Shown: positions 8,841 through 17,099, counted from the first letter of the stretch. The stretch: 64,000 bases of DNA from Amycolatopsis acidiphila (GCF_021391495.1 NZ_CP090063.1:3658001-3722000), one strand, 5' to 3'. The notes: a model not told the origin generated them from the letters alone. Made by a program: numbers and translations.

Positions 8841-9047
8841 TCATTTCGGGAGAACGTTCTCCCGCGCGAAGTACGCGGCCGCGCGCTTGAGAATTTCATT
8901 CTCCATCTCAAGCTGGCGGGTCTTCTTCCGCAGCTCGGCCAGCTCTTTCTTCTCCGCGCTCGTCAAACGGCTCGCTGAGCCGTTCTCATCGGTGTCGGCC
9001 TGGGTCATCCAGTTCCGCAGGCGGGTGTGGTTCAGGCACCGGGACAT
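8841..9047 (-). mobile_element. IS3-family OrfA remnant
   Basis: A 68-codon stretch ends in KTRQLEMENEILKRAAAYF and ARENVLPK. This leucine-zipper/coiled-coil tail is diagnostic of IS3-family transposase OrfA and is followed in an intact element by the frameshifted OrfB. No OrfB (DDE domain) and no clear terminal inverted repeats are present, so only a 3' scrap of orfA survives. It sits in a zone of other gene fragments (folE, HTH), which suggests that insertion activity drove the decay. Confidence 0.78.
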
Positions 9048-9294
9048 CCTTCCTGGTGGCCCAAGGTCACCTCAGGGTAGGTGTCCGAGCTGCGGGGACA
9101 AGCTCAGCTGGCGTTTGGTGTCTCGCACTACAGCTCAAATCTCTACGGATTCAGCGGATTGCCTCTCCGCCGGCGTGCGGCGGGCGCGCTGGCGTGCGGC
9201 CGCGGCTCGTGGATCAGCCACGAGGGCATTTCCTTTGTTCCTGGTTCCGAGGCGGGCGGTGCGACCGAAGTGCGTTCAGGACCCAGAGGTCGGT

Positions 9295-9915
9295 TCAGGC
9301 GGCCGTTCGAGCGCGCGAGGGGGCGGATGGTCGTGCGGGCGCCTGTGGCCTCGCCGGGGGTGATTGTTCATTAGCGAGGATGCGTTCGGCGCCGGCGAGT
9401 GCGCGGTCGGCGGCCTGCAGCTGTGTGATGGTTCGGGCGCGGATCTCTTCCAGCTGCCGGATCCGGTCCTGGGCCTGGCCCAGTTGTCGTTCTGCGATCG
9501 AGCGTGCCTCGGCGAGGATCCGGTTGCGGGCGCGGTCTGCTTGAGCGTTTACGGCGTCTGCTTGTCGGCGTGCCGTGTCGAGGATTTCGGCGGCTTCGGC
9601 GCTGGCAAGGTCGAGTATCCGGTGAACGCGTGCGCTCACTGCGTTGGGGTCGGCCGGGGTGCGGCAGACGGTGTCGAAGCGGGCCTGTAGGGCGGCGCGT
9701 TCGGCACGCACCTGCTCGAGCAGATCAGCCAGCGTTTCGGCTTGGTGGAGGGCGGCGTCGCGGTCGATGGTGAGGATGCGGATTTCGGCGTGCAGTTCGT
9801 CGAGGTACTCGTCGACCAGCGTCCGGTCGTAACCGCGCAGGGTCAACGGGAAGCTGAGCGGCAGTGGCAGCAGGCGGTCGCCATCGGTCGGTGCTGGGGC
9901 AGGCGTCGCAGTCAC
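9295..9915 (-). CDS. DivIVA-domain/coiled-coil protein
   Basis: A 206-residue protein. Residues about 20-45 (PLTLRGYDRTLVDEYLDEL) match the N-terminal DivIVA/Wag31 module that recognises curved membranes. The remainder is a long charged coiled coil rich in Ala, Glu, Arg and Gln, ending in a Pro/Ala/Arg tail. DivIVA-family proteins organise polar growth and septation in actinomycetes. This one is shorter than the essential Wag31, so it is probably an accessory paralogue. The GTG start overlaps the DUF6292-type gene's stop (GTGA), so the two are probably translationally coupled. Confidence 0.72.
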   Translation of the reverse strand: MTATPAPAPTDGDRLLPLPLSFPLTLRGYDRTLVDEYLDELHAEIRILTIDRDAALHQAETLADLLEQVRAERAALQARFDTVCRTPADPNAVSARVHRILDLASAEAAEILDTARRQADAVNAQADRARNRILAEARSIAERQLGQAQDRIRQLEEIRARTITQLQAADRALAGAERILANEQSPPARPQAPARPSAPSRARTAA

Positions 9916-10385
9916 GGTTGGCAGGACCTTTCGGGGCTTGGCTCCACGGCCGAGGGGACCGGCAGGTAGGCGAGCAACTGGGTAGCCAGGTCATCCAGAC
10001 TCCCAGCCGAGCGGATCGCGGGCGGGGCCGCCCCGCAGACGGTGCGGTCGTCGCGGTGGAGAGTGTCGACGAACCGTGCGATGTTCCTCGGTGCGGGCGC
10101 GATCGTGGGGCCGCCCAGGTAGGCGAGGACGATCAGGTCTTCGCTGGAGTGTGTTTCGATCGCGATGGCCCAGCCGTGCTTCTCGTCCCACAGCAGTGCG
10201 ACGTCGCGGTCGGGGTAGCGGGGTAGGCGGGTGTCGAGCGCGAGGTAGGCCGAGACCGGAGTGGTGTGGTCGATGGTGGCGGATTCCAGCCCCACTCCGA
10301 GTTCAGCGGCTACCGCGCTCAGGTAGCCGCGCAGCGCGCGATATGCGGTGTGCTGCTGGAGCGAGATGTCGAGCGACGCGGTCAC
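9912..10385 (-). CDS. DUF6292-family-like protein
   Basis: A 157-residue soluble protein with no membrane segment or signal peptide. Recognisable stretches are LRGYLSAVAAELGVG, DTRLPRYPDRDVALLWDEKHGW and VETHSSEDLIVLAYLGG-type text, which I associate with the actinobacterial DUF6292 family. Function is unknown. GTG at 10385 is chosen, with GAGAAAGG about 11 bases upstream; the longer in-frame extension runs through a hairpin terminator and is unlikely. It is coupled to the downstream DivIVA-like gene by a 4-base overlap, hinting at a shared cell-envelope role. Confidence 0.62.
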   Translation of the reverse strand: MTASLDISLQQHTAYRALRGYLSAVAAELGVGLESATIDHTTPVSAYLALDTRLPRYPDRDVALLWDEKHGWAIAIETHSSEDLIVLAYLGGPTIAPAPRNIARFVDTLHRDDRTVCGAAPPAIRSAGSLDDLATQLLAYLPVPSAVEPSPERSCQP

Positions 10386-10437
10386 TGTTGCACAAACCTT
10401 TCTCCCAGGCGAGCGTTGAATGGGCAGGGCCCCCGAG

Positions 10438-10500
10438 CCGCGGTGGAAGAGCGGGCCCATCCACCGCGGAATGCCGCGCCGCCGTGCTGTTCGGCGGCGC
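10438..10500. terminator. Two strong hairpins after hsp18
   Basis: A perfect 10-bp stem CCGCGGTGGA/TCCACCGCGG (10438-10447 and 10460-10469) is followed by a perfect 9-bp stem GCGCCGCCG/CGGCGGCGC (10476-10484 and 10492-10500). They lie 55-120 bp past the Hsp20 stop on the minus strand and before the DUF6292 start, so they probably end the heat-shock transcript. Confidence 0.55.
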
Positions 10501-10554
10501 CTGACGTGCGGAGAGGCGGCACGGCGGCGCGGCGTGGACGCGGCGTCCGGGCCG

Positions 10555-10995
10555 TCAGGCCTCGATTTCCCTGGGTTCGCCGCCGGTCCGGCCGATCGCG
10601 ATGCGGCGTGGCTTGGCGTTCTCGGCGACCGGAATGCGCACCGTGAGGACACCGGTGTCGTAGTCGGCCTTGATGTTGTCGATGTCCAGGTTGTCGCCGA
10701 GGAGCAGCTGGCGGGAGAACACGCCCAGCGGACGTTCGGAGACCTGTGTCCGGACGTCGTCGCCGGTGGGCAGTGGACGCCGCTCGGCCTTGACGGTCAG
10801 CACGTTGTGCTCGACGTCGAGCTCGATCGCGGCGGGGTCCACGCCGGGCAGGTCGAAGCAGACCACGAACTCGTCGCCGGCGCGGTAGGCGTCCATCGGC
10901 ATCGCCGCCGGCCTCGACCAGGTCCCCGGTGCACTGCCGAACAGCTGCTGGGTCAGCCGGTCGAACTCATGGAACGGATCGGTGCGCATCAACAT
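10555..10995 (-). CDS. hsp18: Hsp20/alpha-crystallin small heat-shock protein (Hsp18 type)
   Basis: A 146-residue small heat-shock protein, an ATP-independent holdase that binds unfolding proteins. It starts [20 protein letters not shown]. An alpha-crystallin domain runs from about residue 38 to 135, with the [15 protein letters not shown] motif and the terminal [11 protein letters not shown] signature. It is transcribed divergently from a RheA-like regulator across a 106-bp gap with a perfect RheA-type operator. On the minus strand a TTGTCA/ATACAA promoter candidate overlaps that operator. This mirrors the hsp18-rheA arrangement of Streptomyces albus, so heat-induced derepression is expected. 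Confidence 0.93.
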   Translation of the reverse strand: MLMRTDPFHEFDRLTQQLFGSAPGTWSRPAAMPMDAYRAGDEFVVCFDLPGVDPAAIELDVEHNVLTVKAERRPLPTGDDVRTQVSERPLGVFSRQLLLGDNLDIDNIKADYDTGVLTVRIPVAENAKPRRIAIGRTGGEPREIEA

Positions 10996-11052
10996 CCGGT
11001 TCCACCTCCTGTTGCCCTGTCTGTGGTGTCAATACGCACTTTCGTTGTATCA

Positions 11053-11071
11053 TGTCATCGTGTCGATGACA
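11053..11071. promoter_or_regulatory. RheA-type operator TGTCATC-N5-GATGACA between hsp18 and its regulator
   Basis: The sequence TGTCATCG-TGT-CGATGACA is a perfect 8-bp inverted repeat, equivalent to TGTCATC-N5-GATGACA, which I recall as the published RheA operator of Streptomyces albus. A further half-site GATGACA lies at 11091-11097, immediately before the regulator start. On the hsp18 side a TTGTCA -35-like hexamer overlaps the right arm and ATACAA fits a -10, so bound repressor would block the hsp18 promoter and probably the regulator's own. Confidence 0.85.
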
Positions 11072-11101
11072 ATCTCTCTGTCGTCTTAAGGATGACATCA
11101 C

Positions 11102-11707
11102 ATGGACGCTGACCCGATCACCACCCTCGGCGACATTCGCGCCGTGGTCGTCGCCGCCCGGAAAGGTGGCGCGGAGCGTGAGCAACTGCTCGACGCGCTG
11201 GCCGCGCTGCGCGCGGTGCGCGATGAGCTCAGTGCGTGGGAACCGGAACTGATCAGCGCGGCCCGCTCGAACGGCACCAGCTGGGCGGCACTGGCCCCGG
11301 CGCTCGGGGTGGCTAGCCGACAGGCCGCCGAGCGTCGCTATCTGCGGCTGCGGCCGTCCGACACCGGAGAAGCCACCGGCGAAGCCCGGGTCGACGCGCA
11401 GCGTGACAAACGCGCCGGCGACCGCGCCGTCGCGGAGTGGGCGCGACGCAACGCCGGGTCGTTGCGGAAGCTGGCCGGGCAGGTGAGCGCCCTCGAAGGG
11501 CTCGGTGCCGCGGCGCAGGACAGCGCCGACCGGGTCGGCGACGCACTCGGCACCGACAACCCCGCCGACCTGCTCAGCCCCCTCGCCGCGTCCCACCCGC
11601 ACCTGGTCGAACACCACCGGGGACTCGCCGACCAGCTGGCGGGCATCGCCGAGCACACCGATCGGCTTCGCCGCGACGCCGCCGTCCAGCGACGCACCCA
11701 GCGCTGA
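11102..11707 (+). CDS. RheA-like repressor of hsp18
   Basis: A 201-residue, mostly helical, charged protein without membrane segments. Residues about 45-85 (ELISAARSNGTSWAALAPALGVASRQAAERRYL) form a helix-turn-helix-like unit of the kind seen in proteins annotated as HSP18 transcriptional regulators. A long helical C-terminal half follows. Assignment as a RheA-type heat-shock repressor rests mainly on its divergent position next to hsp18 and the intervening perfect RheA-type palindrome. In the S. albus model heat reversibly inactivates RheA. ATG at 11102 is used; a half-site overlaps the leader, consistent with autoregulation. Confidence 0.75.
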   Translation: MDADPITTLGDIRAVVVAARKGGAEREQLLDALAALRAVRDELSAWEPELISAARSNGTSWAALAPALGVASRQAAERRYLRLRPSDTGEATGEARVDAQRDKRAGDRAVAEWARRNAGSLRKLAGQVSALEGLGAAAQDSADRVGDALGTDNPADLLSPLAASHPHLVEHHRGLADQLAGIAEHTDRLRRDAAVQRRTQR

Positions 11708-11734
11708 CCTTCGCGCGCAGTGCGAGCCTGGATA

Positions 11735-11786
11735 CCGTGAAGGCCTCCTTCCCGGCATTGAGCGCCGGTCAAGGAGGCCTTCACGG
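11735..11786. terminator. Bidirectional 16-bp hairpin terminator
   Basis: Perfect 16-base arms CCGTGAAGGCCTCCTT (11735-11750) and AAGGAGGCCTTCACGG (11771-11786) flank a 20-base loop. It lies between the 3' ends of two convergent genes, as expected for a shared terminator. I recognise this arm sequence as a recurrent intergenic hairpin in Amycolatopsis genomes. Confidence 0.75.
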
Positions 11787-11819
11787 CTGGTCACCAGGGT
11801 GCCAATCGCTCAGCCCAGT

Positions 11820-12347
11820 TCAGGCGGCCTGGCCGAGCGTCTGATCGTGCCCGGCGCGCGCACCGCGCTCGTGCGCCGCCATGCCCACCACCAAGCCCAG
11901 CATGGCGACTACGACGGCAGCGAAGCCCCAGACGGGCCCGCTCGTCGCCCAGCCGACGAGGTGGTCCAGGCTGAACCGGCCGGGGCCGGTGAACGCCAGC
12001 GCCAGCGTCGAGCCGATCAGCGCCAGCGGGTACTCGAACCCGCCCGCGGTGTTCCACAGTCCGTGGCGACCATGAACGACCAACGCCGCGTTGGCCAGCA
12101 CCGCCATCAGCACCGCGGCCGCGAACGGAGTCGCGAAGCCCAGCGCCAAAGCCAGGCCTCCCACCAACTCCGCCGCGCCGAGCAGCAGCGCGAACGCCCG
12201 CCCCGGCCGCCAGCCGAGCGACTCGAGGAAGCCCGCGGTGCCCGGCACACCGTGACCGCCGAACCAGCCGAACAGCTTCTGCGCGCCGTGACCGGCCATC
12301 AGGAGTCCGATCACCGCTCGAAGAAGCAGCAAACCGATGTCCATCAC
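11820..12347 (-). CDS. DoxX family membrane protein
   Basis: A 175-residue protein with four predicted transmembrane helices. The first is followed by the typical MAGHGAQKLFGWFGGHG loop (GHGxQKLFGxFGG, DoxX hallmark). DoxX-like proteins are quinone-associated membrane proteins linked to oxidative stress and membrane redox balance. The start is GTG 12347 or ATG 12344, both served by GGGAGGTGAC a few bases upstream. It stands alone on the minus strand, convergent with the RheA-like gene, about 100 bp from the glycosyltransferase stop. Confidence 0.85.
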   Translation of the reverse strand: MMDIGLLLLRAVIGLLMAGHGAQKLFGWFGGHGVPGTAGFLESLGWRPGRAFALLLGAAELVGGLALALGFATPFAAAVLMAVLANAALVVHGRHGLWNTAGGFEYPLALIGSTLALAFTGPGRFSLDHLVGWATSGPVWGFAAVVVAMLGLVVGMAAHERGARAGHDQTLGQAA

Positions 12348-12451
12348 AAGTCACCTCCCAGCAAATGGAGCCATACTCTGTTGTCGATCAAGTGAGCGGA
12401 GGAAAACCTGTGCTGCAACAGGTCCCGCCCAGTGTGAATCCGCTTCGCCGG

Positions 12452-13564
12452 CTATCCGGTCTGAAGCAGGCTTTGCCCGGCCCAGCTCCGGCCGCGCATC
12501 GGCCGCAGGGGCGCCGTACGTTCCCAGCCGGCGTCGGCGAGTGCCCGCCGGTAGACCCGCTCGTAGCCCGAGGCCATGGCGTCCGGATGGAACCGGTGAA
12601 GCACGTGGGCACGGCATGCGGCGGAGCTGATCGCCTCGACGGCGTTGATCGCGTCGGCCAGTTCGGCCGGGTCGTCGCACACCAGCCCGGTGCGGCCGTG
12701 GGCGACCACCTCGGGCACCGAACCGCGCCGCAGGGCCACCACGGGCGTGCCGCAGGCCATGGCCTCGATCATGACCATACCGAACGGTTCTTCCCACTGA
12801 ATGGGGAAGAGCAGACAGCGCGCCTTGGCCAGCAGCTCCTTCTTCTGCTCACCGCCGACCTCGCCCAGCCACACCACGTCGTGGCCCAGGCGCGGCTTGA
12901 TCTCGGTCTCGAAGTAGCGGATCTCGGCCGGTTCGGAGCACTTGGCGGCCAGCACGATGTTCCGGCCTGCCTCGCGGGCTACGTCGATCGCGAGGTGCAT
13001 GCCCTTGTCGGGGGTACAGCGGCCGAGGAAGAGGACCCAGTCCTCCTTGTCCTCGTGGAACGGAAAGTCGTCGACATCGATCGCGTTGTGCACCGTCGCA
13101 CACCAGTTGAGGTCCGGTGCGACGCGTCGCTGCGCATCCGAGATCGCGACGAGCCGGACGCGGTCGCCAAGGTGGCGGTAGTACTGGCCGGGTTCACCGC
13201 TGACCGGGCCGTGCACCGTGACCACGGTCGGGATGTCGCGACCGCGGGCCAGCAGCGGACCGGCCAGCGAGTGGTCGTGGACGACGTCGACGTCCAGCTC
13301 GTCCAGGATCCGGCCGGTCGCGGCCGCGTGCAGCACTTCGGGCATCGGCTCCCCGAGGCGTGCGCCCTGCGGGGTGTCATACGTGCGCCGGAACCGGCCG
13401 CGTGTCCCGTTGTGTCCCACGCCGACGACGATGACCTCGTGTCCGCGCGTGACCAGCGCGTCGACCAGATCGGCGCAAACCGCCTCGACGCCTCCGTAAC
13501 CCTGTGGGGGCAGTTCGAACCACGGTGGCGCGACCATGGCGATCCGAAGCGGGCGGGTACTCAC
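12452..13564 (-). CDS. GT4-family glycosyltransferase
   Basis: A 370-residue GT-B retaining glycosyltransferase. The N-terminal donor/acceptor cleft loop is APPWFELPPQGYGGVE, and the GT4 E-x7-E signature is in WEEPFGMVMIEAMACGTPVV near residues 259-278. It probably transfers a hexose from a nucleotide sugar to a cytosolic acceptor. GTG at 13564 is chosen because AAAGGAGG sits just upstream; an earlier ATG would lie in the ribosome-binding region. It begins 12 bp after the stop of the glycogen-debranching-type hydrolase, so the two are an operon, probably for alpha-glucan or compatible-solute metabolism. The exact sugar is unknown. Confidence 0.88.
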   Translation of the reverse strand: MSTRPLRIAMVAPPWFELPPQGYGGVEAVCADLVDALVTRGHEVIVVGVGHNGTRGRFRRTYDTPQGARLGEPMPEVLHAAATGRILDELDVDVVHDHSLAGPLLARGRDIPTVVTVHGPVSGEPGQYYRHLGDRVRLVAISDAQRRVAPDLNWCATVHNAIDVDDFPFHEDKEDWVLFLGRCTPDKGMHLAIDVAREAGRNIVLAAKCSEPAEIRYFETEIKPRLGHDVVWLGEVGGEQKKELLAKARCLLFPIQWEEPFGMVMIEAMACGTPVVALRRGSVPEVVAHGRTGLVCDDPAELADAINAVEAISSAACRAHVLHRFHPDAMASGYERVYRRALADAGWERTAPLRPMRGRSWAGQSLLQTG

Positions 13565-13575
13565 AGTTCCTCCTT

Positions 13576-15690
13576 TCAGTCGCAGGCGCACGCCTGCCGT
13601 ACCACCTGCCAGCCCTCGGGCAAACCGTCCACTCGCGGCTGTCCATCATGGATGCCGACACACACACTCGTGCCACCGAACGGCACGTCACGCAGGCGCA
13701 GCGCGCCGAATCGCTGGGGCAGCACGGGATCGAGCCGGACCCGGCCGTGCGGTAGGCACGGCTCGGCCCGCAGCAGCACCCGCAGCAGTTCGACCGGGGT
13801 CGCCGCGGCCCAGGCCTGCGGCGAGCAGGCCGTCGGATATGGAACCGGGCGCGGGTATTCAGACCGGTCGAACCCGCAGATCAGCTCGGGCAGCCGGCCG
13901 TCGAACTCCGCCGCGGCGTCCAGCACCGCGCAGGCGACCCGCTGGGCGTGGTCGACGAAGCCGTAGCGCATGAGACCGGCCGCGATGATCCCGTTGTCGT
14001 GCGGCCACACCGAGCCGTTGTGGTAGCTCATCGGGTTGTACGCGCCCATGGTGGTCGCCAGCGTGCGTACACCCCAGCCGCTGAACATTTCCGGGGACAG
14101 CAGGCGATCCGCGACGGCGGCGGCCTTGTCGTCGTCCACGATGCCGGTCCACAGCAGGTGGCCCATGTTGGACGCGAGCGAGTCGATGGGCCGCTTGTCC
14201 CGGTCCAGGCCGAGCGCGTACCACCCGCGGTGGGGCAACCAGAACCGCTCGTTGAACGCTCGCTTGAGCCGTGCGGCCCGCTCCCGCCACCGCCGTGCGC
14301 CCTCGGCGTCCCCGGCCTCGTCGGCCAGCAGCGCGCGGGCGAGGTAGGCGGCGTAGACGTAGCCCTGCGCCTCGCACAGCGCGATCGGCGCCTGCGGGAT
14401 CCGGCCGTCGGCGAAAGTGATTCCGTCCCAGGAGTCCTTCCAGCCCTGGTTGACCAGCCCACGGTCGGTGGCGCGCCGGTACTCGATGAACCCGTCGCCG
14501 TCGGCGTCGCCGTAGTGTTCGATCCACGCGAGTGCCTCGTCGGCGTGCGGTAGCAGTGCGTGCACCTGTTCGCGGTCCACGCCCCAGCGGCGCAGCTCGC
14601 CGAGCAGCATCACGAACAGCGGTGTGGCGTCGACGGTGCCGTAGTACACGTTGCCGCCGAGTGTCAGCGACGCGTCGCCGAACCGCAGCTCGTGGGGGAT
14701 GCGCCCCGGCTCCTCCTCGGTAACCGGGTCGACCCGCTTTCCCTGGTAGCGCGCGAGAGTCTGCGCGGTGCCGAGCGCGAGCGAGGGATCCAGCGGGATC
14801 GTCATCAGTGAGGTGATGATCGAGTCGCGCCCGAACAGGGCCATGAACCACGGCGCTCCCGCGGCCACGGCCGCCCGGTTCGGCAGGTCGGGATCGAAGA
14901 TTCGCAGGGCGCCGAGGTCGCTGCGGCTGCGCGCGAGGGTGTGGCGCAGCGAGTCGTCGTCCGCGACCAGGCTGGGCCCGGTTTCCCGCCATTCGGTCGA
15001 GCGCAGGGCTGGGCCGGTCAGCTCGACCGGCCGGTCCTGCGGGAACGACTGGGGCGACTCCTTGCCGTCCACCACGGGTAAGACCTGCATGGTGGTCCGC
15101 CAGGTGCCTCGTGCGGGGACGACCACGGGGAAGGTGATCGTGTCGGCGGAAGTGACCGCGTCCTCCGCGACGATGTGCACCTCGCGATCCTGGTCCCGCC
15201 AGCGCCGCGCCAGCCGCAGCCGGCCGTCGCCGTGCTCGATGCTGTGGTGGCCGTGGCGGCGGATCTTGCCCTGCTTCACCTCGAACAGGTCGGCGAAGTC
15301 CGCCTCGACCCGCACTGTGAGCGTGCACGCGGCGGCCTCCGGGCCGAGGTTGCGCAGCACGATGTCCTCGCGCATGCCGGCGTCGACGAACCGGTGGCGC
15401 TCGACAAGCAGCGTGCTGTCGGCCAGACCGGCCCGAGGCCGCGCGCGCCCAAGGAACGTCGCGGAATACGACGCCTCGGCCATCACCGCGAGCGGTTCGA
15501 CGGCTTCGTCGTCGAGCCGGAGCTGCCATTCGGACAGGATCCGGGTGTCCCTGAAGAACAGTCCGTGCGGGGAACCCCGGTTGATGTCCCCGGTCTGCTC
15601 GCAGAGGCAGAACGATGCCCCCTCCAGCAGGGTGACCGAGCCACCGCTGAGCCGGGCGGGTTCCCCGGCGAAGGTCCAGCCCTCGGTCAT
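13576..15690 (-). CDS. Amylo-alpha-1,6-glucosidase / glycogen debranching N-terminal domain protein
   Basis: A 704-residue cytosolic glycoside hydrolase. The N-terminal beta-sandwich debranching domain spans about residues 15-215 and includes GDINRGSPHGLFFRDTRILS. A (alpha/alpha)6 barrel follows with APWFMALFGRDSIITS, GWKDSWDGI and YHNGSVWPHDNGIIAAG, hallmarks of the amylo-alpha-1,6-glucosidase family. It probably trims branched alpha-glucans. It lies between a small membrane-protein gene (3-bp gap) and a GT4 gene (12-bp gap), forming a compact leftward operon. The family is often found near stress genes in actinomycetes, which fits the two flanking Hsp20 genes. Confidence 0.9.
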   Translation of the reverse strand: MTEGWTFAGEPARLSGGSVTLLEGASFCLCEQTGDINRGSPHGLFFRDTRILSEWQLRLDDEAVEPLAVMAEASYSATFLGRARPRAGLADSTLLVERHRFVDAGMREDIVLRNLGPEAAACTLTVRVEADFADLFEVKQGKIRRHGHHSIEHGDGRLRLARRWRDQDREVHIVAEDAVTSADTITFPVVVPARGTWRTTMQVLPVVDGKESPQSFPQDRPVELTGPALRSTEWRETGPSLVADDDSLRHTLARSRSDLGALRIFDPDLPNRAAVAAGAPWFMALFGRDSIITSLMTIPLDPSLALGTAQTLARYQGKRVDPVTEEEPGRIPHELRFGDASLTLGGNVYYGTVDATPLFVMLLGELRRWGVDREQVHALLPHADEALAWIEHYGDADGDGFIEYRRATDRGLVNQGWKDSWDGITFADGRIPQAPIALCEAQGYVYAAYLARALLADEAGDAEGARRWRERAARLKRAFNERFWLPHRGWYALGLDRDKRPIDSLASNMGHLLWTGIVDDDKAAAVADRLLSPEMFSGWGVRTLATTMGAYNPMSYHNGSVWPHDNGIIAAGLMRYGFVDHAQRVACAVLDAAAEFDGRLPELICGFDRSEYPRPVPYPTACSPQAWAAATPVELLRVLLRAEPCLPHGRVRLDPVLPQRFGALRLRDVPFGGTSVCVGIHDGQPRVDGLPEGWQVVRQACACD

Positions 15691-15693
15691 CGG

Positions 15694-16290
15694 TCATCCC
15701 TCCGTCGTGGAAATCGGTGGTGGTATCGGCCCGCTCGCGGACGCGCTGGACGGTATCGACGACGCGGTCGTGGTCGGCGTAGGCGGCGTGGAGACGGCGC
15801 TCGTCGGCGACACCGATGTCGTCGGGACTGCGCTTGTCGTCGAGGTCCGCGGCGCCGGAACGGATGCCGGCGTCCGCCGGCCCGCGTCATGTCGCGGATC
15901 GATCAGCTGGACGATCGCAGGCGCGCTGGGGCCGGACGAGCCGCGGACCGTGTCGGCCGTGGACCGGCCCAGTACCCGTTCCCCGAAGGTGATCACAGCC
16001 ATCGCCAGCGCGAACGCCACGACGGCCGTCATCGCGACCCGCCGCCAGTTCGGCGGTGCGGCACGAAGTCTGTCGTGGGTGCGGCGCAGGGCCTGCTCGT
16101 ACAGTGCCGCGCCGGCCGTGCTCAGGCCGCTCACCAAAGCCGCGCCGGCAACGGTTCCGGCGACCCCGAGAGACGAGGCCGCGACGGCTGCGGAAACTGC
16201 GGCGAGAGCGCTCGCGGCCACTTCCATGACACTGAGTCGCGAGCGTCGTGCGGTTGACGGATCAGCCACCCGGGGCCGCATCCTTGCCAC
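15694..16290 (-). CDS. Membrane protein with Thr/Ser/Pro-rich tail, function unknown
   Basis: A 198-residue protein. It has two hydrophobic regions (about 28-62, Ala/Val rich, and 88-108), the second a clear transmembrane helix. A roughly 80-residue tail of Ser, Thr, Pro and Ala (TSTTSAVPTTSVSPTS) looks like an extracytoplasmic, possibly O-mannosylated, linker. No catalytic motif is visible. The ATG start at 16290 follows an Hsp20 gene by 53 bp and the stop is 3 bp before the debranching enzyme start, so it belongs to the same leftward operon. I do not recognise the family. Confidence 0.65.
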   Translation of the reverse strand: MARMRPRVADPSTARRSRLSVMEVAASALAAVSAAVAASSLGVAGTVAGAALVSGLSTAGAALYEQALRRTHDRLRAAPPNWRRVAMTAVVAFALAMAVITFGERVLGRSTADTVRGSSGPSAPAIVQLIDPRHDAGRRTPASVPAPRTSTTSAVPTTSVSPTSAVSTPPTPTTTASSIPSSASASGPIPPPISTTEG

Positions 16291-16343
16291 TCCTTCCAGG
16301 TGCGGACCGGCGGGAGCCGGCGCGGCCGGCTCCCGGCGACTGC

Positions 16344-16787
16344 TCAGTTCCCGGTGATCTCGATCCGGCGCGGCTTCATGGCCTCGCTCTTCGGAATCCG
16401 CACACTCAGCACGCCGTCGTTCAGGTTCGCCTCGACGCGGTCGGCGTCGACCTCATGCGGCAGCGTGGTGCGGTACTCGAACCGGCCTCGCCGTCGAGTG
16501 CGAGACCGGAACCACCCGGCCTGCTCCCGCTCCTTCAGCTCACCGGCGATCGCCAGCGTGGTGCCCATCAGCTCGACAGAGACGTCCTCACGCTTCACGC
16601 CTGGCAGATCGACCGCCACCAGATAGGCATCGGCCGTCTCCGACACGTCGGCCAGCGGGGACCACACAGGCACGCCGCTGACAGCCGACTCCAGCCACTC
16701 GTCCAATCGGCCGTGGAGATCCTCGAACTCACGGAACGGATCCCACCGGTTCACCGTGTTCGACGAACGCAGCACAGGCAGTGCCAT
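16344..16787 (-). CDS. Hsp20/alpha-crystallin small heat-shock protein (second copy)
   Basis: A 147-residue holdase chaperone starting MALPVLRSSNTVNRWDPFREFEDL-type, with an alpha-crystallin domain (VDLPGVKREDVSVELMG...GRFEYRTTLPHEVD...DGVLSVRIPKSE). The ATG at 16787 follows GGAGAGGTGAG, so the longer upstream reading frame is rejected. It is clearly diverged from the first Hsp20 at 10555 and resembles the HspX-like/Hsp16 type more. No TGTCATC-N5-GATGACA operator lies upstream; instead a short CGACCA-A-TGGTCG palindrome is present at 16813. It heads the leftward block of membrane protein, debranching enzyme and GT4. Confidence 0.92.
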   Translation of the reverse strand: MALPVLRSSNTVNRWDPFREFEDLHGRLDEWLESAVSGVPVWSPLADVSETADAYLVAVDLPGVKREDVSVELMGTTLAIAGELKEREQAGWFRSRTRRRGRFEYRTTLPHEVDADRVEANLNDGVLSVRIPKSEAMKPRRIEITGN

Positions 16788-16812
16788 GGTTCTCACCTCT
16801 CCTCCGGAAAAT

Positions 16813-16825
16813 CGACCAATGGTCG
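16813..16825. promoter_or_regulatory. Short palindrome upstream of second Hsp20
   Basis: CGACCA-A-TGGTCG is a perfect 6-bp inverted repeat 26-38 bp upstream of the second Hsp20 start. The position suits an operator, but the size is small enough to arise by chance in GC-rich DNA. Confidence 0.3.
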
Positions 16826-17099
16826 GCTCTGCCGGGGAAGCCGCCCCAGGCAGGCCATCCACACCCAAAGACGATCAGGCGCCACGACTTGTTTCCCAAA
16901 ATTCTGTGGCGTTCGTCACGGCGCCGAACCTGGTCCAAGGACGTCGCCGCCAGGTGCGGAGCTGCTCGACCTGTGGGAGCGCCCGGCGCTTCCGCCCCAG
17001 GCGGCCAGCGGGTTTCGGCGTGACTTCGCGCGGCGGCCTTGGTGTTCGTGCCTGGGTTGTCGCTGCGCGCGAGGGGTGTGTAGCGCGACCCGAACCTTT

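Noticed and set aside
9048..9294. CPSCGDKLSW zinc-knuckle-like stretch after the IS3 remnant
   Set aside because: Only one Cys pair in a frame with no start and shadow flanks; not enough to call a gene.
13859..15697. 612-codon minus-strand frame parallel to the debranching enzyme
   Set aside because: It is a different frame of the same strand with an Arg/Pro/Ala shadow pattern; the 704-residue frame carries the family motifs.
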